A stretch of DNA of 64,000 bases from Dermatophilaceae bacterium Soc4.6 (GCA_039889245.1 JAZGVH010000002.1:3720001-3784000); one strand, 5' to 3'; positions 1-7,864 are shown, numbered from the stretch's first letter. Notes: a model not told the origin generated them from the letters alone. Made by a program: numbers and translations.

Positions 1-25
1 GGGAGGGTGCCGGGGCCCGAGGAAG

Positions 26-775
26 GTGACCGACATGGCGACCATCAGCACGGAGGACCCGCTCGCGATCGCGGTGGTGACCGCGATCCACCGCGGCGAC
101 GTGACGGCGCTGCGACTGCTGCTGGCCGAGAATGCTGGTCTGGCCGCGTCGAGGATCGGAGACGACGACCGAGTCGGGATGTCGCGCACGCTGCTCCACG
201 TGGCGACGGACTGGCCAGGCCACTTCCCGTGCGGGGCCGAGTCGGTGGCGGCACTGGTAGCGGCCGGGGCCGAGGTCGATGCCCGGTTCCGGGGCCGCCA
301 CGGTGAGACGCCCCTGCACTGGGCGGCCAGCAGCAACGACGTCTCCGTGCTCGACGCGCTGCTCGACGCGGGTGCCGACATCGACGCGTCGGGTGCGGTG
401 ATCGCGGGCGGTACCCCGCTGGACGACGCGACCGCGTTCGCCCAGTGGGACGCGGCGCGACGACTGGTCGAGCGCGGTGCCCGGGTCAACCTCTTTGCCG
501 CCGCGTCACTGGGGCTGATGCCCGAGCTGGCTCATGTCTCGGGAACAGACCCAGCCGACCCCGATCGGGTCAGCGACGCCTTCTGGGCCGCCTGCCACGG
601 CGGCCAGCTCGCCGCCGCGGCCTACCTGCTCGACCACGGCGCCGAGCTGAGCCGGCTCCCCGGGTGGGAGGAGCTGACCCCGCTCGACGCGGCCGCCCGC
701 AGCGGCGCCCATGACGTGGTGACCTGGCTGCACGGTCTCGGCGCCAGGACGGCGAGCGAGCTGCGCGGGGACTGA
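26..775 (+). CDS. ankyrin-repeat protein
   Basis: About 249 residues with several ankyrin-type units, for example around residues 90-125 (a TPLHWAA stretch followed by LLDAGADID) and again near residues 195-235 (LLDHGAEL, then TPLDAA). Ankyrin repeats bind proteins; nothing here names the partner. There is no signal peptide or membrane segment, so it is probably cytoplasmic. The GTG at 26 and an ATG at 35 are both possible starts, and GGAAGG just upstream fits either loosely. The gene lies close to the window edge, so an upstream partner cannot be excluded. The family call is firm and the function is unknown. Confidence 0.8.
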   Translation: MTDMATISTEDPLAIAVVTAIHRGDVTALRLLLAENAGLAASRIGDDDRVGMSRTLLHVATDWPGHFPCGAESVAALVAAGAEVDARFRGRHGETPLHWAASSNDVSVLDALLDAGADIDASGAVIAGGTPLDDATAFAQWDAARRLVERGARVNLFAAASLGLMPELAHVSGTDPADPDRVSDAFWAACHGGQLAAAAYLLDHGAELSRLPGWEELTPLDAAARSGAHDVVTWLHGLGARTASELRGD

Positions 776-843
776 CCGAGCCGGACACCGCCCGCGCAGA
801 CCGACGACACCCAGAGCACCAGCCACCCCGACGAGGAGCCAGC

Positions 844-975
844 ATGATGATCACCCCCTTCACGACCACCGGCGCCCACACCGACTCCGAGCTCTGCTTG
901 CGATGGGTCATGGAGTCGGGGATCAACGAGGGCTACGACAAGCGGGCCGGGCTGGTGACCCGTGGCGAGCTCTGA
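844..975 (+). CDS. small hypothetical protein (43 aa)
   Basis: A short frame starting with two ATG codons after GAGGAG (good spacing) and ending in a TGA that overlaps the GTG start of the next gene by 14 bp. The sequence (starts MMITPFTTTG, ends LVTRGEL) matches nothing I recognise. It could be a true small coupled gene or the remnant of a longer one whose rest has been lost. The ribosome site and overlap favour translation, but the evidence is thin. Confidence 0.35.
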   Translation: MMITPFTTTGAHTDSELCLRWVMESGINEGYDKRAGLVTRGEL

Positions 976-1537
976 CCAGCCCGCCGAGCGGCACCGGCAC
1001 CTGGCTGGGGGATTCACCGAGCGAGTGCTCGGCACCGTCGACTGGGACGCGCCGGCCCCAGTGGAGGGGTGGCAGGCCCGCGACGTGGTGGCGCACCTCG
1101 TCGATTGGCTCCCGCCGCTGCTGGCTGGGGGAGCGGGGATCGAGCTGGCTACTGTCGTCAGCGACGACGACCCGACGGCCTCCTGGTTGGCCCACGCGGC
1201 CGCGGTGCAGGCCCTGCTGGACGACCCGGCCACTGCCGGGCGGATGCTCGAGAACCCCCACCTCGGGCGGCTGCCAGTGGACCAGGCGGTCGACCGGTTC
1301 TACACGACCGACGTCTTCCTGCACAGCTGGGACCTGGCCCGCGCGACAGGTCAGGACGACCGCCTCGACCCACAGCTCTGCGCAGACCTGCTGACCGGTA
1401 TGGAGCCCCTTGACGAGCTGCTCCGCTCGTCCGGGCAGTACGGCCCGCGCGTGCTGGTGCCGGTGGACGCCGGCCCGCAGGACCGGCTGATCGCCTTCAT
1501 CGGGCGGGATCCGTCGTGGGTGGGCCCGCCGGTGTGA
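962..1537 (+). CDS. MDMPI/TIGR03086-like DinB-fold metal-binding protein
   Basis: 191 residues. The N-terminal region (about residues 10-60) has the helical-bundle pattern of the mycothiol-dependent maleylpyruvate isomerase N-terminal fold, including W(Q)ARDVVAHLVDW, where the histidine is the usual metal ligand. Around residues 115-130 is TTDVFLHSWDLARATGQ, matching the second histidine motif (HxWDLArA) of TIGR03086 proteins. Such proteins are common in actinobacteria and are thought to act on thiol conjugates, but most have no assigned substrate. GTG start; overlaps the small frame before it. Confidence 0.8.
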   Translation: MASSDQPAERHRHLAGGFTERVLGTVDWDAPAPVEGWQARDVVAHLVDWLPPLLAGGAGIELATVVSDDDPTASWLAHAAAVQALLDDPATAGRMLENPHLGRLPVDQAVDRFYTTDVFLHSWDLARATGQDDRLDPQLCADLLTGMEPLDELLRSSGQYGPRVLVPVDAGPQDRLIAFIGRDPSWVGPPV

Positions 1538-1741
1538 TGGGTCGGGAGTGGTCCGGAGGTGGCCTTCCTCGCCGTCGGCGGCTGCAGCTGCCCGGAATGG
1601 CGAGGACTCCCTCGCCTTCCTGCGGTGGCGGTGGCGGGGATGGCGTTCGTCGTGACCGGGTGTCACCGACGCCGACCCCCCTTTGGTGTTGCGTCCCGGC
1701 AACAGGAGGCGCCTGGCCGCGGCCCGATCAGCTCGAGTGCG

Positions 1742-3163
1742 TCAGCCCTCCCGACGCAGCCGCTCCACCTGCTCGACGAGCGCGTCCACCTTGGTGACGT
1801 ACTCCTTCGGCTTGGACTTGCGCTCGAGCCCACCCGCCGACATCCACCTCACCTCGCCGATCACTGGCCTCTCGGTCCAGCCGCGGTCCTGGTTGCCGAA
1901 GGCCCACGAGACGTTGGAATACGAGTTGGCGTCGCGGCCGTCGAGGAAGTACCGGTTGTTGAGGTGGAGCACGGTGCGGTAGGCGCCCTCCGGGGTGGCT
2001 GACCACTCGATGATCTTCTTGGCCCAGTACATCCGCATGTAGTTGTGCATGTAGCCGGTGTGCACCATCTCGCGCATCGCGGCGTTCCAGTAGTCGTCGT
2101 GCGTCTGCGCCCTCTCCAGCTGCGCCCGGGTGTAGGTGTGCTCGCGCGGGTCGTCCTTGTGCTCGGCGAGCGTCTTCTTCGCGTAGTCGGGCAGAGCGGA
2201 GTACCTGTCGTAGTCCTTCTCGTAGTAGACGAAGTTCATCGGCAGCTCCCGCCGCACGATGAGCTCCTCGAGGTAGTCAGCGGCGTTCGGCCCACCGGCC
2301 TCGTCGATCGCCAGGGCGATCGCGACGGGGGAGATGTGCCCGTAGTGGAGGTACATGCTCATGTACGATACGTCGTCGGTCTGCGGCTGGTTGCGGTGGT
2401 CGGAGTAGTCGGCGAACCCGTCCCGGAGGAAGCCCCGCAGGGTGCGCGTGGCGGCGGACGTGCCGCCCTCGAAGAGCGGCACCGGTGGCACCGACCCGTC
2501 GACGTCGAGACCGGCGAGGTAGGCGGCGGGGTCGGAGACGTCCTCACCGTCGACGTCGGGCACGCTCGTGTGCTTGAGCTTCGCGCTCTTCAGCGGCACC
2601 ACGAAGCGCCCGAGGTGCTTGGTGATCCGCGGCCGGATGGTGCGTGCGGCGTGCTCGCGCTTGTCGGAGACGAGCTCGACGGGCACGACGACGTCGGACT
2701 CGACCTGCACGACCGGCACGTCGACGCGCGCGACCACCTGATCGCGCCACTGCCGCTGGTGACGCAGGTAGCCCCGGTCGACCACCACGAGCGCGGCGTC
2801 GCCGGCCAGCTCGACCGCCACGTCGTATGGAGCCCCCCGCTGCACCACGAAGGGGATCTTCCGCGTGTGCAGGGCCTTCGAGACGTCGGCGAGCCCCTCG
2901 AGCAGGAAGGCGTAGTGCCGCGCGTTGGCGTCGGGGTAGTCGTCCATGAGGCCGAAGGCGACCAGCAGCGGCAGCCCGAGGTCGTTGGCCCGGTGGACCG
3001 CATACTCCAGCGCGTGGTTGAGCTCGGCTCTCACCGACTGCTGCATCCAGTAGAGGACGTACGCACCGTCCCCGGAGGGCTCGCCCTCCTGGAGGTGTTG
3101 CACGCGCTCGGACTGGATGCCGGGGTAGGGGTCCTCGGGGGTGGAGGTCATAGGTGTCGGCAT
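1742..3163 (-). CDS. phr: class II CPD photolyase
   Basis: 473 residues, the normal length for the family. The N-terminal Rossmann-like half begins near YVLYWMQQSVRAELNHAL, which binds the antenna cofactor. The C-terminal FAD half carries the class II signatures NNRYFLDGRDANSYSNV and WAFGNQDRGWTERPVIG at about residues 400-440. These enzymes split UV-induced cyclobutane pyrimidine dimers using blue light. The ATG at 3163 is chosen because a GGGGGG run lies at ribosome-site distance; an in-frame ATG at 3151 lacks one. It is divergent from the ATPase gene, with a strong palindrome between them, and appears to be a single-gene unit. Confidence 0.9.
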   Translation of the reverse strand: MPTPMTSTPEDPYPGIQSERVQHLQEGEPSGDGAYVLYWMQQSVRAELNHALEYAVHRANDLGLPLLVAFGLMDDYPDANARHYAFLLEGLADVSKALHTRKIPFVVQRGAPYDVAVELAGDAALVVVDRGYLRHQRQWRDQVVARVDVPVVQVESDVVVPVELVSDKREHAARTIRPRITKHLGRFVVPLKSAKLKHTSVPDVDGEDVSDPAAYLAGLDVDGSVPPVPLFEGGTSAATRTLRGFLRDGFADYSDHRNQPQTDDVSYMSMYLHYGHISPVAIALAIDEAGGPNAADYLEELIVRRELPMNFVYYEKDYDRYSALPDYAKKTLAEHKDDPREHTYTRAQLERAQTHDDYWNAAMREMVHTGYMHNYMRMYWAKKIIEWSATPEGAYRTVLHLNNRYFLDGRDANSYSNVSWAFGNQDRGWTERPVIGEVRWMSAGGLERKSKPKEYVTKVDALVEQVERLRREG

Positions 3164-3240
3164 ACCCCCCAGCCTGAGTGACGACGCTGTAGGTAGGAAG
3201 TCTCGCGGTCATCGCCCGCCTGGCATCGCTGGGACGATAG

Positions 3241-3271
3241 CCTCATCTAGATTAGGCTAATCTAGATGAGG
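3241..3271. promoter_or_regulatory. 15+1+15 palindrome resembling a DtxR/IdeR iron box
   Basis: Perfect inverted repeat: arm CCTCATCTAGATTAG, one G, then its exact complement. The central 19 bases, CTAGATTAGGCTAATCTAG, match the classical DtxR/IdeR consensus TTAGGTTAGSCTAACCTAA at 15 of 19 positions. It sits just before the ribosome site (AAGGAGG) of the ATPase gene and about 80 bp from the photolyase start. The palindrome is certain; the iron-regulator assignment is inference, and a repressor specific to this gene is possible. Confidence 0.7.
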
Positions 3272-3285
3272 CCAAGGAGGAGAGC

Positions 3286-4770
3286 GTGCCGGTCAGGACC
3301 TACCGATGGCCAGCCCTGGGCGAGTTCCGTGACCGCACCAAGGAGACCGCCGAGCTCGAGGCCTGGTGGGTCTCGACCAGTCGCGATCCCATCAGCCTCT
3401 ACGGGCGCCGCCGGGTCGGCAAGTCCTGGCTGTGCCGCCGGTTCGCCCACGGCAAGCCGGCGGTCATCCTCGTCGCCGAGCGAGCCGTCCCCGGGCAGCA
3501 GCTGACCCAGATGGCCGCGGAGCTCGCCGCTGTCCTCGACGTGCGCCCCCAGCTCGACACCGTGGCCGATCTCTTCACCGTCCTCTACGACCTGGCCGCC
3601 CGTCGCAAGGTGCTCGTGGTCATCGACGAGTTCCCCTATCTGCTCGGCACGACCACCGCCGAGCAGCAGCGCACCCTGACCTCCATCCAGGCCGTCATGG
3701 AGCGCAAGCGTGACGGCTCCAAGCTCAAGCTCATCCTCACCGGCTCCACGATCTCCCAGATGGAAGACCTCCAGGCCGAGAAGAACCCGCTCCACGGCCG
3801 GCTCCGCCCGCTGTCGCTCTGGCCGATGCCCTTCGCGCCAGCAACCCTGCTGTTGCACGACTCCGACGTGCTCGACCAGCTGACCCGCTACTCCATCGCC
3901 GGAGGGATGCCGCACTACCTCGAGGCGCTCGCCGGCGGCGTCCTGGCGACGACGATCGCCCGCACGGTCGTCGACCCGCACAGTCAGCTGTTCTCCGAGC
4001 CCCGCAACCTGCTCTACAGCGAGCTGCGCGAGCCAGCCGTCTACTTCTCCATCCTGTCGCAGCTCGCCGGCAACCCGCAGGACGTCGCCTCCGTCGCCGC
4101 AGCTCTGCGTATGGAGCCCAAGCAGCTCGCCATGTACCTCGCGACCCTCGAGTCGCTACGCCTCGTCGCCCGCCACCGACCCGTGGGCGCAGGCCCCTCG
4201 TCCCGAGTGAGCCAGTGGAGGTGCACCGACCACTTCATCCGCTTCTGGTTCCGCTTCGTCCAGCGCTACCAGTCCGAGCTGGAGTCCGGCGCCGACCCCG
4301 TCGCCCACGTCAAGGCCAACGTCCTGCCCCACCTGGCCGAGCACACGGCGCCGGTCTTCGAGGAGGTCGTCACCACCTGGATGCGCAACCGCTACTCGGG
4401 CGCGACCGAGGTCGGCCCGTGGTGGGGGAGCGCACTCAACCCGTTGCGCGCCAAGAAGGAACGCTTCACCGAGGAGATCGACACCGTCGTCCTGCGCGGC
4501 AAGACCGTCGCCGCGGTCGCCGAGGCGAAGTGGACCAGCAAGCCGATGGGCGCCGACGTGCTCACCGACCTGATCGACTACAAGCTGCCGGCTCTCGACC
4601 AAGCCGGCTTCACGACCGTCGACACCGAGATCGTCCTCGCCTCTCGCAGCGGCTTCACCCGCGGGCTGAAGGATCTCGCGGCGGCGACGCCCAGCGTCCA
4701 CCTCGTCGACGCCCGTGACCTGCTCGCCGCGCTACGACGACCTTCGAGCCCTCAGCCTCACGAGAGCTGA
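3286..4770 (+). CDS. AAA+ ATPase with C-terminal DUF234 (PD-(D/E)XK-like)
   Basis: 494 residues. Walker A GRRRVGKS lies near residues 40-47 and Walker B VVIDEFP near 110-116, followed by a sensor region ILTGST. A winged-helix segment sits around 255-300 and the DUF234 domain from about 310 on. Inside DUF234 the spaced residues EEIDTVV and AVAEAKW (about 395-415) look like the D...ExK core of a restriction-endonuclease fold. Proteins of this ATPase_2/DUF234 class occur in mobile and conflict contexts with largely unknown roles. GTG start at 3286 behind AAGGAGG. The end overlaps the end of the convergent HTH gene by 13 bp. The iron-box-like palindrome directly upstream suggests specific control. 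Confidence 0.8.
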   Translation: MPVRTYRWPALGEFRDRTKETAELEAWWVSTSRDPISLYGRRRVGKSWLCRRFAHGKPAVILVAERAVPGQQLTQMAAELAAVLDVRPQLDTVADLFTVLYDLAARRKVLVVIDEFPYLLGTTTAEQQRTLTSIQAVMERKRDGSKLKLILTGSTISQMEDLQAEKNPLHGRLRPLSLWPMPFAPATLLLHDSDVLDQLTRYSIAGGMPHYLEALAGGVLATTIARTVVDPHSQLFSEPRNLLYSELREPAVYFSILSQLAGNPQDVASVAAALRMEPKQLAMYLATLESLRLVARHRPVGAGPSSRVSQWRCTDHFIRFWFRFVQRYQSELESGADPVAHVKANVLPHLAEHTAPVFEEVVTTWMRNRYSGATEVGPWWGSALNPLRAKKERFTEEIDTVVLRGKTVAAVAEAKWTSKPMGADVLTDLIDYKLPALDQAGFTTVDTEIVLASRSGFTRGLKDLAAATPSVHLVDARDLLAALRRPSSPQPHES

Positions 4771-5195
4771 CCGACGACCCGCCGCAGCCGCACCAGGAAG
4801 GCGGCGCAGGGGATGACAGATCCGGTGCGGTAGGTCGACACGCGCGGGCGGGAGGTGCCCACCCGAGTGGCGAGCTCGGCGATGGTCAGGCCCGACTGCT
4901 TGATGAGCCGGGCGATCTCCTGCGCGACCTCGTTGCGCTCGCCGACCTCAGCCTTCGTGCGGGCGCGGGCAATGGCCCGGGTCATGAGGGGTGCGACGCC
5001 CTGCGGCTGCTCGTGGGTCAGGTGGTCCTCGATCTGGTGCGCGACCGTGCCCCACGGGTCGTCGTCGACGGCGCTGGTGATCCGCACCCAGTCGCGCAGG
5101 GTCCCGCGCTCGATGAGGGTGACCAGGGCTTCGTAGGGCGAGGTCTCCAGGGGGGCGTCGACGGCGACGTCGACGTTGCGGAACGACGTGGTCAC
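4758..5195 (-). CDS. XRE-family HTH protein, putative antitoxin of an AbiEii-like pair
   Basis: 145 residues. The C-terminal half (about 85-140) is a Cro/C1-type helix-turn-helix (IARLIKQSGLTIAELATRVG, then TSRPRVSTYRTG); the N-terminal half is uncharacterised. I chose the GTG at 5195 because it overlaps the TGA of the upstream gene as GTGA, the usual coupling of two-gene toxin-antitoxin units. A longer frame to 5270 would run back inside the partner gene. HTH plus nucleotidyltransferase pairs of this type are annotated as AbiE-like in actinobacteria. DNA binding and self-regulation are expected, not shown. Confidence 0.7.
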   Translation of the reverse strand: MTTSFRNVDVAVDAPLETSPYEALVTLIERGTLRDWVRITSAVDDDPWGTVAHQIEDHLTHEQPQGVAPLMTRAIARARTKAEVGERNEVAQEIARLIKQSGLTIAELATRVGTSRPRVSTYRTGSVIPCAAFLVRLRRVVGQLS

Positions 5196-5707
5196 GGGTG
5201 CTCCAGACGGTCGACCATCGCGTCGGCCAGGTCGGTGCACGCGCCGACGACCGACGACCAGGTGTGCCACCGGGGGTCGAGCCCCTTGTAGGCCGACAGC
5301 TGCTGCGTCACGCGGGTGTCGCGGGGGAGGGGTTGCGACAGGCGTTGCACGAGAACGGTCTGCACCGAGTCGTCGTCACCTGAGCGGTCTCGGTAGTAGC
5401 GGTCCAGGCCTAGGAGCATCAGGGGTGCCTGAGACCCGAGCCGGTCGGCGAGCGCGACGACGTCGAGGTAGTCGCGGACCTGGTTGCGTTGCACCACCAG
5501 GTAGGCCTTGACCCGCAACATCTCCTCGAGCGTCGGCACCCACAGGATCTGGCCCTCGCCGACCGTGACCTCCTCGACCTCGAGCGGGCGGGTGCGTCGC
5601 AGCTGTCGGAGGCCGGCCTCGATGCCGTCAAGAGAGCCGAGCAGGGTCAGCGGCAGCGCTCGCGACCTTGAGCGGACGACCCTCACCGAGATGCGAGAGA
5701 CGCCCAT
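5192..5707 (-). CDS. AbiEii/AbiGii-type nucleotidyltransferase-related protein, N-terminus missing
   Basis: 171 residues from the ATG at 5707. It carries only the C-terminal part of the family: LWVPTLEEMLRVKAYLVV and then RDYLDVVALADRLG, with the conserved K and RDYxDVxAL pattern. The catalytic front of these proteins (a GG..L loop and a DxD pair) is absent: the frame meets a TGA about 50 bases upstream of the ATG, and the DNA beyond is promoter-like. It is therefore either a truncated, probably catalytically dead toxin or a family of short relatives. It is coupled by a 4-bp overlap to the HTH gene. Confidence 0.6.
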   Translation of the reverse strand: MGVSRISVRVVRSRSRALPLTLLGSLDGIEAGLRQLRRTRPLEVEEVTVGEGQILWVPTLEEMLRVKAYLVVQRNQVRDYLDVVALADRLGSQAPLMLLGLDRYYRDRSGDDDSVQTVLVQRLSQPLPRDTRVTQQLSAYKGLDPRWHTWSSVVGACTDLADAMVDRLEHP

Positions 5708-5782
5708 CTGGAACCGAGCCCGCTGACACCCGAAGTCCTTCCGGACCTGTCAGACAGGCTGCACGGATCGACGTCAACGTCA

Positions 5783-5822
5783 TTTACCCTAGTTTCCGTT
5801 AGACAGATGATATCTTCCATCT
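5783..5822 (+). promoter_or_regulatory. leaderless promoter of the MNT/HEPN pair with inverted repeat
   Basis: AT-rich island before the ATG at 5823. TATCTT at 5811-5816 occupies -12 to -7 relative to the A of the start codon, and no purine-rich ribosome site is present, so a leaderless mRNA is likely. AGATG (5805-5809) and CATCT (5818-5822) form an inverted repeat that brackets this -10 box and touches the start codon, a natural place for self-repression by the winged-helix domain of the encoded protein. Confidence 0.55.
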
Positions 5823-6416
5823 ATGCGTAGTGAAGCGCCTCCCCTCATGCCGATCTTCCGCTCCCAGCACCAAGCGGCATTGCTGGCGTGCCTCCTCATG
5901 CACCCCGACGACGAGTACACCCTTACCGACCTCGCCCGACGGCTCAGCGCACCGCTCACCACCGTGCAGCGGGAAGCGGGCCGCCTCGTCGACGCCGGCC
6001 TCCTCCGGGACCGCTCGGTCGGTCGAGCCCGCCTCCTGCGCGCCAACACCGACCACCGCGCCGCCGCACCCCTGACGCAGCTGCTCGAGCTCAGCTTCGG
6101 CCCGCAGGTGGTGGTGGGGGAGGAGTTCGTCATCCCAGGCGCCGAGCGCGTGCTGATCTTCGGCTCCTGGGCCGAGCGCTTCCACGGAACGGTCGGCAAG
6201 GCCCCTCGCGACGTCGACGTCCTCGTGCTCGGCACCCCCATACGAGCCGACCTGTATGAAGCCGCCGACCGCGCCCAGGCCCGGTTGGGCCTGCCGGTCA
6301 ATCCTGTGTTGCGCTCCGTCGAGCAGTGGGACAAGGCCACTGATCCTCTCGTCGTCCAGATCAAGGCATCCGACTCCGTCGACGTGACGGCGGACGAGGG
6401 AGAGGGTGCGCGGTGA
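5823..6416 (+). CDS. winged-helix MNT-type nucleotidyltransferase (HEPN partner, putative antitoxin)
   Basis: 197 residues. Residues about 12-75 form a winged helix (LACLLMHPDDEYTLTDLARR, then TTVQREAGRLVDAGLL), a DNA-binding fold of the MarR/ArsR kind. Residues about 110-135 hold the minimal nucleotidyltransferase signature GSWAERFHG followed by DVDVLVLG, the GS...DxD core that binds ATP and metal. In known MntA/HepT pairs the MNT protein adenylylates and silences the HEPN toxin. The fused DNA-binding domain suggests it also represses its own promoter. It ends in a GTGA overlap with the HEPN gene. Confidence 0.8.
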   Translation: MRSEAPPLMPIFRSQHQAALLACLLMHPDDEYTLTDLARRLSAPLTTVQREAGRLVDAGLLRDRSVGRARLLRANTDHRAAAPLTQLLELSFGPQVVVGEEFVIPGAERVLIFGSWAERFHGTVGKAPRDVDVLVLGTPIRADLYEAADRAQARLGLPVNPVLRSVEQWDKATDPLVVQIKASDSVDVTADEGEGAR

Positions 6417-6874
6417 GTCGCTGGCCGATCGGGGAGGCCGATATCGAGCAGCTCATCGCGGCCCGACAGCCAGGTCTGCAGAAGGTGCAGGGCGGTCAGG
6501 CCAACGGTGGTCACCTCATGGAGAAGGCGAGTCGCACCCTGGCGACCTCGAGGACGATCTGCGCCGACGACCCGGACAGCGCCTTCGTCTTGGCGTATGA
6601 CGCCGCGCGCTACGCCGCAACGGCTCTATTGGCGCACCAAGGACTGAGGCCGACCACCGCCGGCGGGCACTACGCCGTCGAAGTTGCGCTCCGCGCTCAG
6701 TTCGGCTCGGGGTTCCGAGCGTTCGGTGCGCTGCGCCGCCGCAGAAACGAGCTCGAGTACCCAAGCGCCGTGCACGAGACCACCACGCTCGCTGAGGCTC
6801 GTGAGGCGATCGAGGACGCCGCCGACATCGTCGACGCCGCTCGTCAGCTGCTCCCGACCCTGGGACTCTTCTGA
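6413..6874 (+). CDS. HEPN-domain protein, putative toxin with variant active site
   Basis: 153 residues, all helical. Residues about 50-75 (AFVLAYDAARYAATALLAHQGL) and about 80-120 match the HEPN four-helix bundle. The place where HEPN ribonucleases have R-x4-6-H reads RRRRNELEYP (about 107-116): the arginine and asparagine are kept, but glutamate stands where histidine is expected, and the following tyrosine is the type of residue adenylylated in HepT. It may lack RNase activity or use a different chemistry. The GTG start overlaps the MNT stop. Confidence 0.7.
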   Translation: MSRWPIGEADIEQLIAARQPGLQKVQGGQANGGHLMEKASRTLATSRTICADDPDSAFVLAYDAARYAATALLAHQGLRPTTAGGHYAVEVALRAQFGSGFRAFGALRRRRNELEYPSAVHETTTLAEAREAIEDAADIVDAARQLLPTLGLF

Positions 6875-6898
6875 CGGTTCTGTTCCGCGCCCAACCCG

Positions 6899-6933
6899 CG
6901 ACACGCCGACGCCACCCACGACACGCCGACGCC
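6899..6933. repeat. 15-bp direct repeat between HEPN gene and nrdR
   Basis: CGACACGCCGACGCC occurs at 6899-6913 and again at 6919-6933, a 20-bp period. It lies in the 374-bp gene-free stretch 6875-7248. The rest of that stretch holds no credible frame; its right half (from about 7080) is unusually AT-rich and carries the NrdR-like sites described separately. Confidence 0.8.
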
Positions 6934-7090
6934 CCAATCCAGTCCCACCAGCCCCACGAGTCACAGCACCGCCCCTGACCTGCACCGTTGCCTCGTCCGC
7001 GCCACGACCAACCACAATGCGAGCCGAAAAGCCCGAAATCATCCGTCGAGCCGCCTTGCATCCCACGTCACACCCGGCGTACTGTCACCC

Positions 7091-7133
7091 CTACATCTAG
7101 TAGTTACACACCTGTAAGTCATCCACATGTAGT
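7091..7133. promoter_or_regulatory. candidate paired NrdR boxes upstream of nrdR
   Basis: CTACATCTAGTAG (7091-7103) is a small palindrome with an ACA..TGT-like core, and CCACATGTAGT (7123-7133) is a similar half-palindromic element. Their centres are about 31 bp apart, three helical turns, the spacing known for paired NrdR boxes. TTACACACCTGTAA (7104-7117), with perfect TTACA/TGTAA arms, lies between them. The position before nrdR-nrdJ fits NrdR self-regulation; individual matches to the published consensus are only partial. Confidence 0.5.
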
Positions 7134-7248
7134 CCACACGGGATGAGCAGTTCTCCCCAGGTTGTTCACACGATGTCCCCCGGGTCGTCCACAAGAGGCC
7201 TGGTTTCGCAGCGTCCAGACCACCCCAGAGCCCCGAAGGAGACAGACC

Positions 7249-7731
7249 ATGCACTGCCCGTTCTGCCGCCACACGGACTCCCGGGTCATCGACTCCCGCA
7301 CGACCGACGACGGCACCGCGATCCGCCGCCGCCGTCAGTGCCCGGAGTGCGGCCGCCGCTTCACGACCCTCGAGAGCGCGAGCCTGTCGGTCGTCAAGCG
7401 CAGCGGCGCGAGCGAGCCGTTCAGCCGCTCCAAGGTCCTCGTCGGCGTCCGCAAGGCCTGTCAGGGCCGCCCGGTCACCGAAGACCAGCTCGCCGTCCTC
7501 GCCCAGCGGGTCGAGGAGACGGTGCGCCAACAGGGCAGCGCCGAGATCGAGGCCCACGAGGTGGGCCTGGCCGTGCTCGAGCCGCTGCGCGAGCTCGACG
7601 AGGTCGCCTACCTGCGCTTCGCCTCCGTCTACCAGGCCTTCTCCACCCTCGACGACTTCGAGTCGGCGATCACCCTGCTCCGCGCCGAGCGCGACGCCAC
7701 GGGCCTCGAGCCCGCCCGCCGCACCCAGTAG
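7249..7731 (+). CDS. nrdR: NrdR, transcriptional repressor of ribonucleotide reductase genes
   Basis: 160 residues. The zinc ribbon has CPFC near residue 3 and CPEC near residue 32, with [16 protein letters not shown] between, followed by the ATP-cone domain beginning [16 protein letters not shown]. NrdR senses ATP/dATP through the cone and represses ribonucleotide reductase promoters when dATP is high. The ATG at 7249 with GAAGGAG in front gives exactly the family N-terminus MHCPFC. It lies 133 bp before nrdJ and is probably co-transcribed with it, as in Streptomyces. Confidence 0.95.
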   Translation: MHCPFCRHTDSRVIDSRTTDDGTAIRRRRQCPECGRRFTTLESASLSVVKRSGASEPFSRSKVLVGVRKACQGRPVTEDQLAVLAQRVEETVRQQGSAEIEAHEVGLAVLEPLRELDEVAYLRFASVYQAFSTLDDFESAITLLRAERDATGLEPARRTQ

Positions 7732-7831
7732 AGCCTTCACCCGTCTCACAGCACGACAGAGCCCGTATGCCGTTCGGCCGGCTCTGTCAGACCCCCCAGC
7801 AAGACTGCACCTCACCTCCACCACCAGAAGA

Positions 7832-7848
7832 CCCGGGCCGGGCCCGGG
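7832..7848 (+). promoter_or_regulatory. perfect GC hairpin in the nrdR-nrdJ spacer
   Basis: CCCGGGCC, one G, then GGCCCGGG: a perfect 8-bp arm palindrome 16 bases before the nrdJ start, just ahead of the ribosome site (AAGGGG). It has no U-run, so it is unlikely to be a classical terminator. It could slow ribosomes, stabilise the nrdJ mRNA end or tune the nrdR:nrdJ ratio. No cobalamin riboswitch was recognised here. Confidence 0.5.
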
Positions 7849-7864
7849 GTTAAGGGGAACCACC

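Noticed and set aside
7732-7864. Cobalamin riboswitch before nrdJ
   Set aside because: Only 133 bp, no B12-box-like conserved core; only a simple hairpin was seen.
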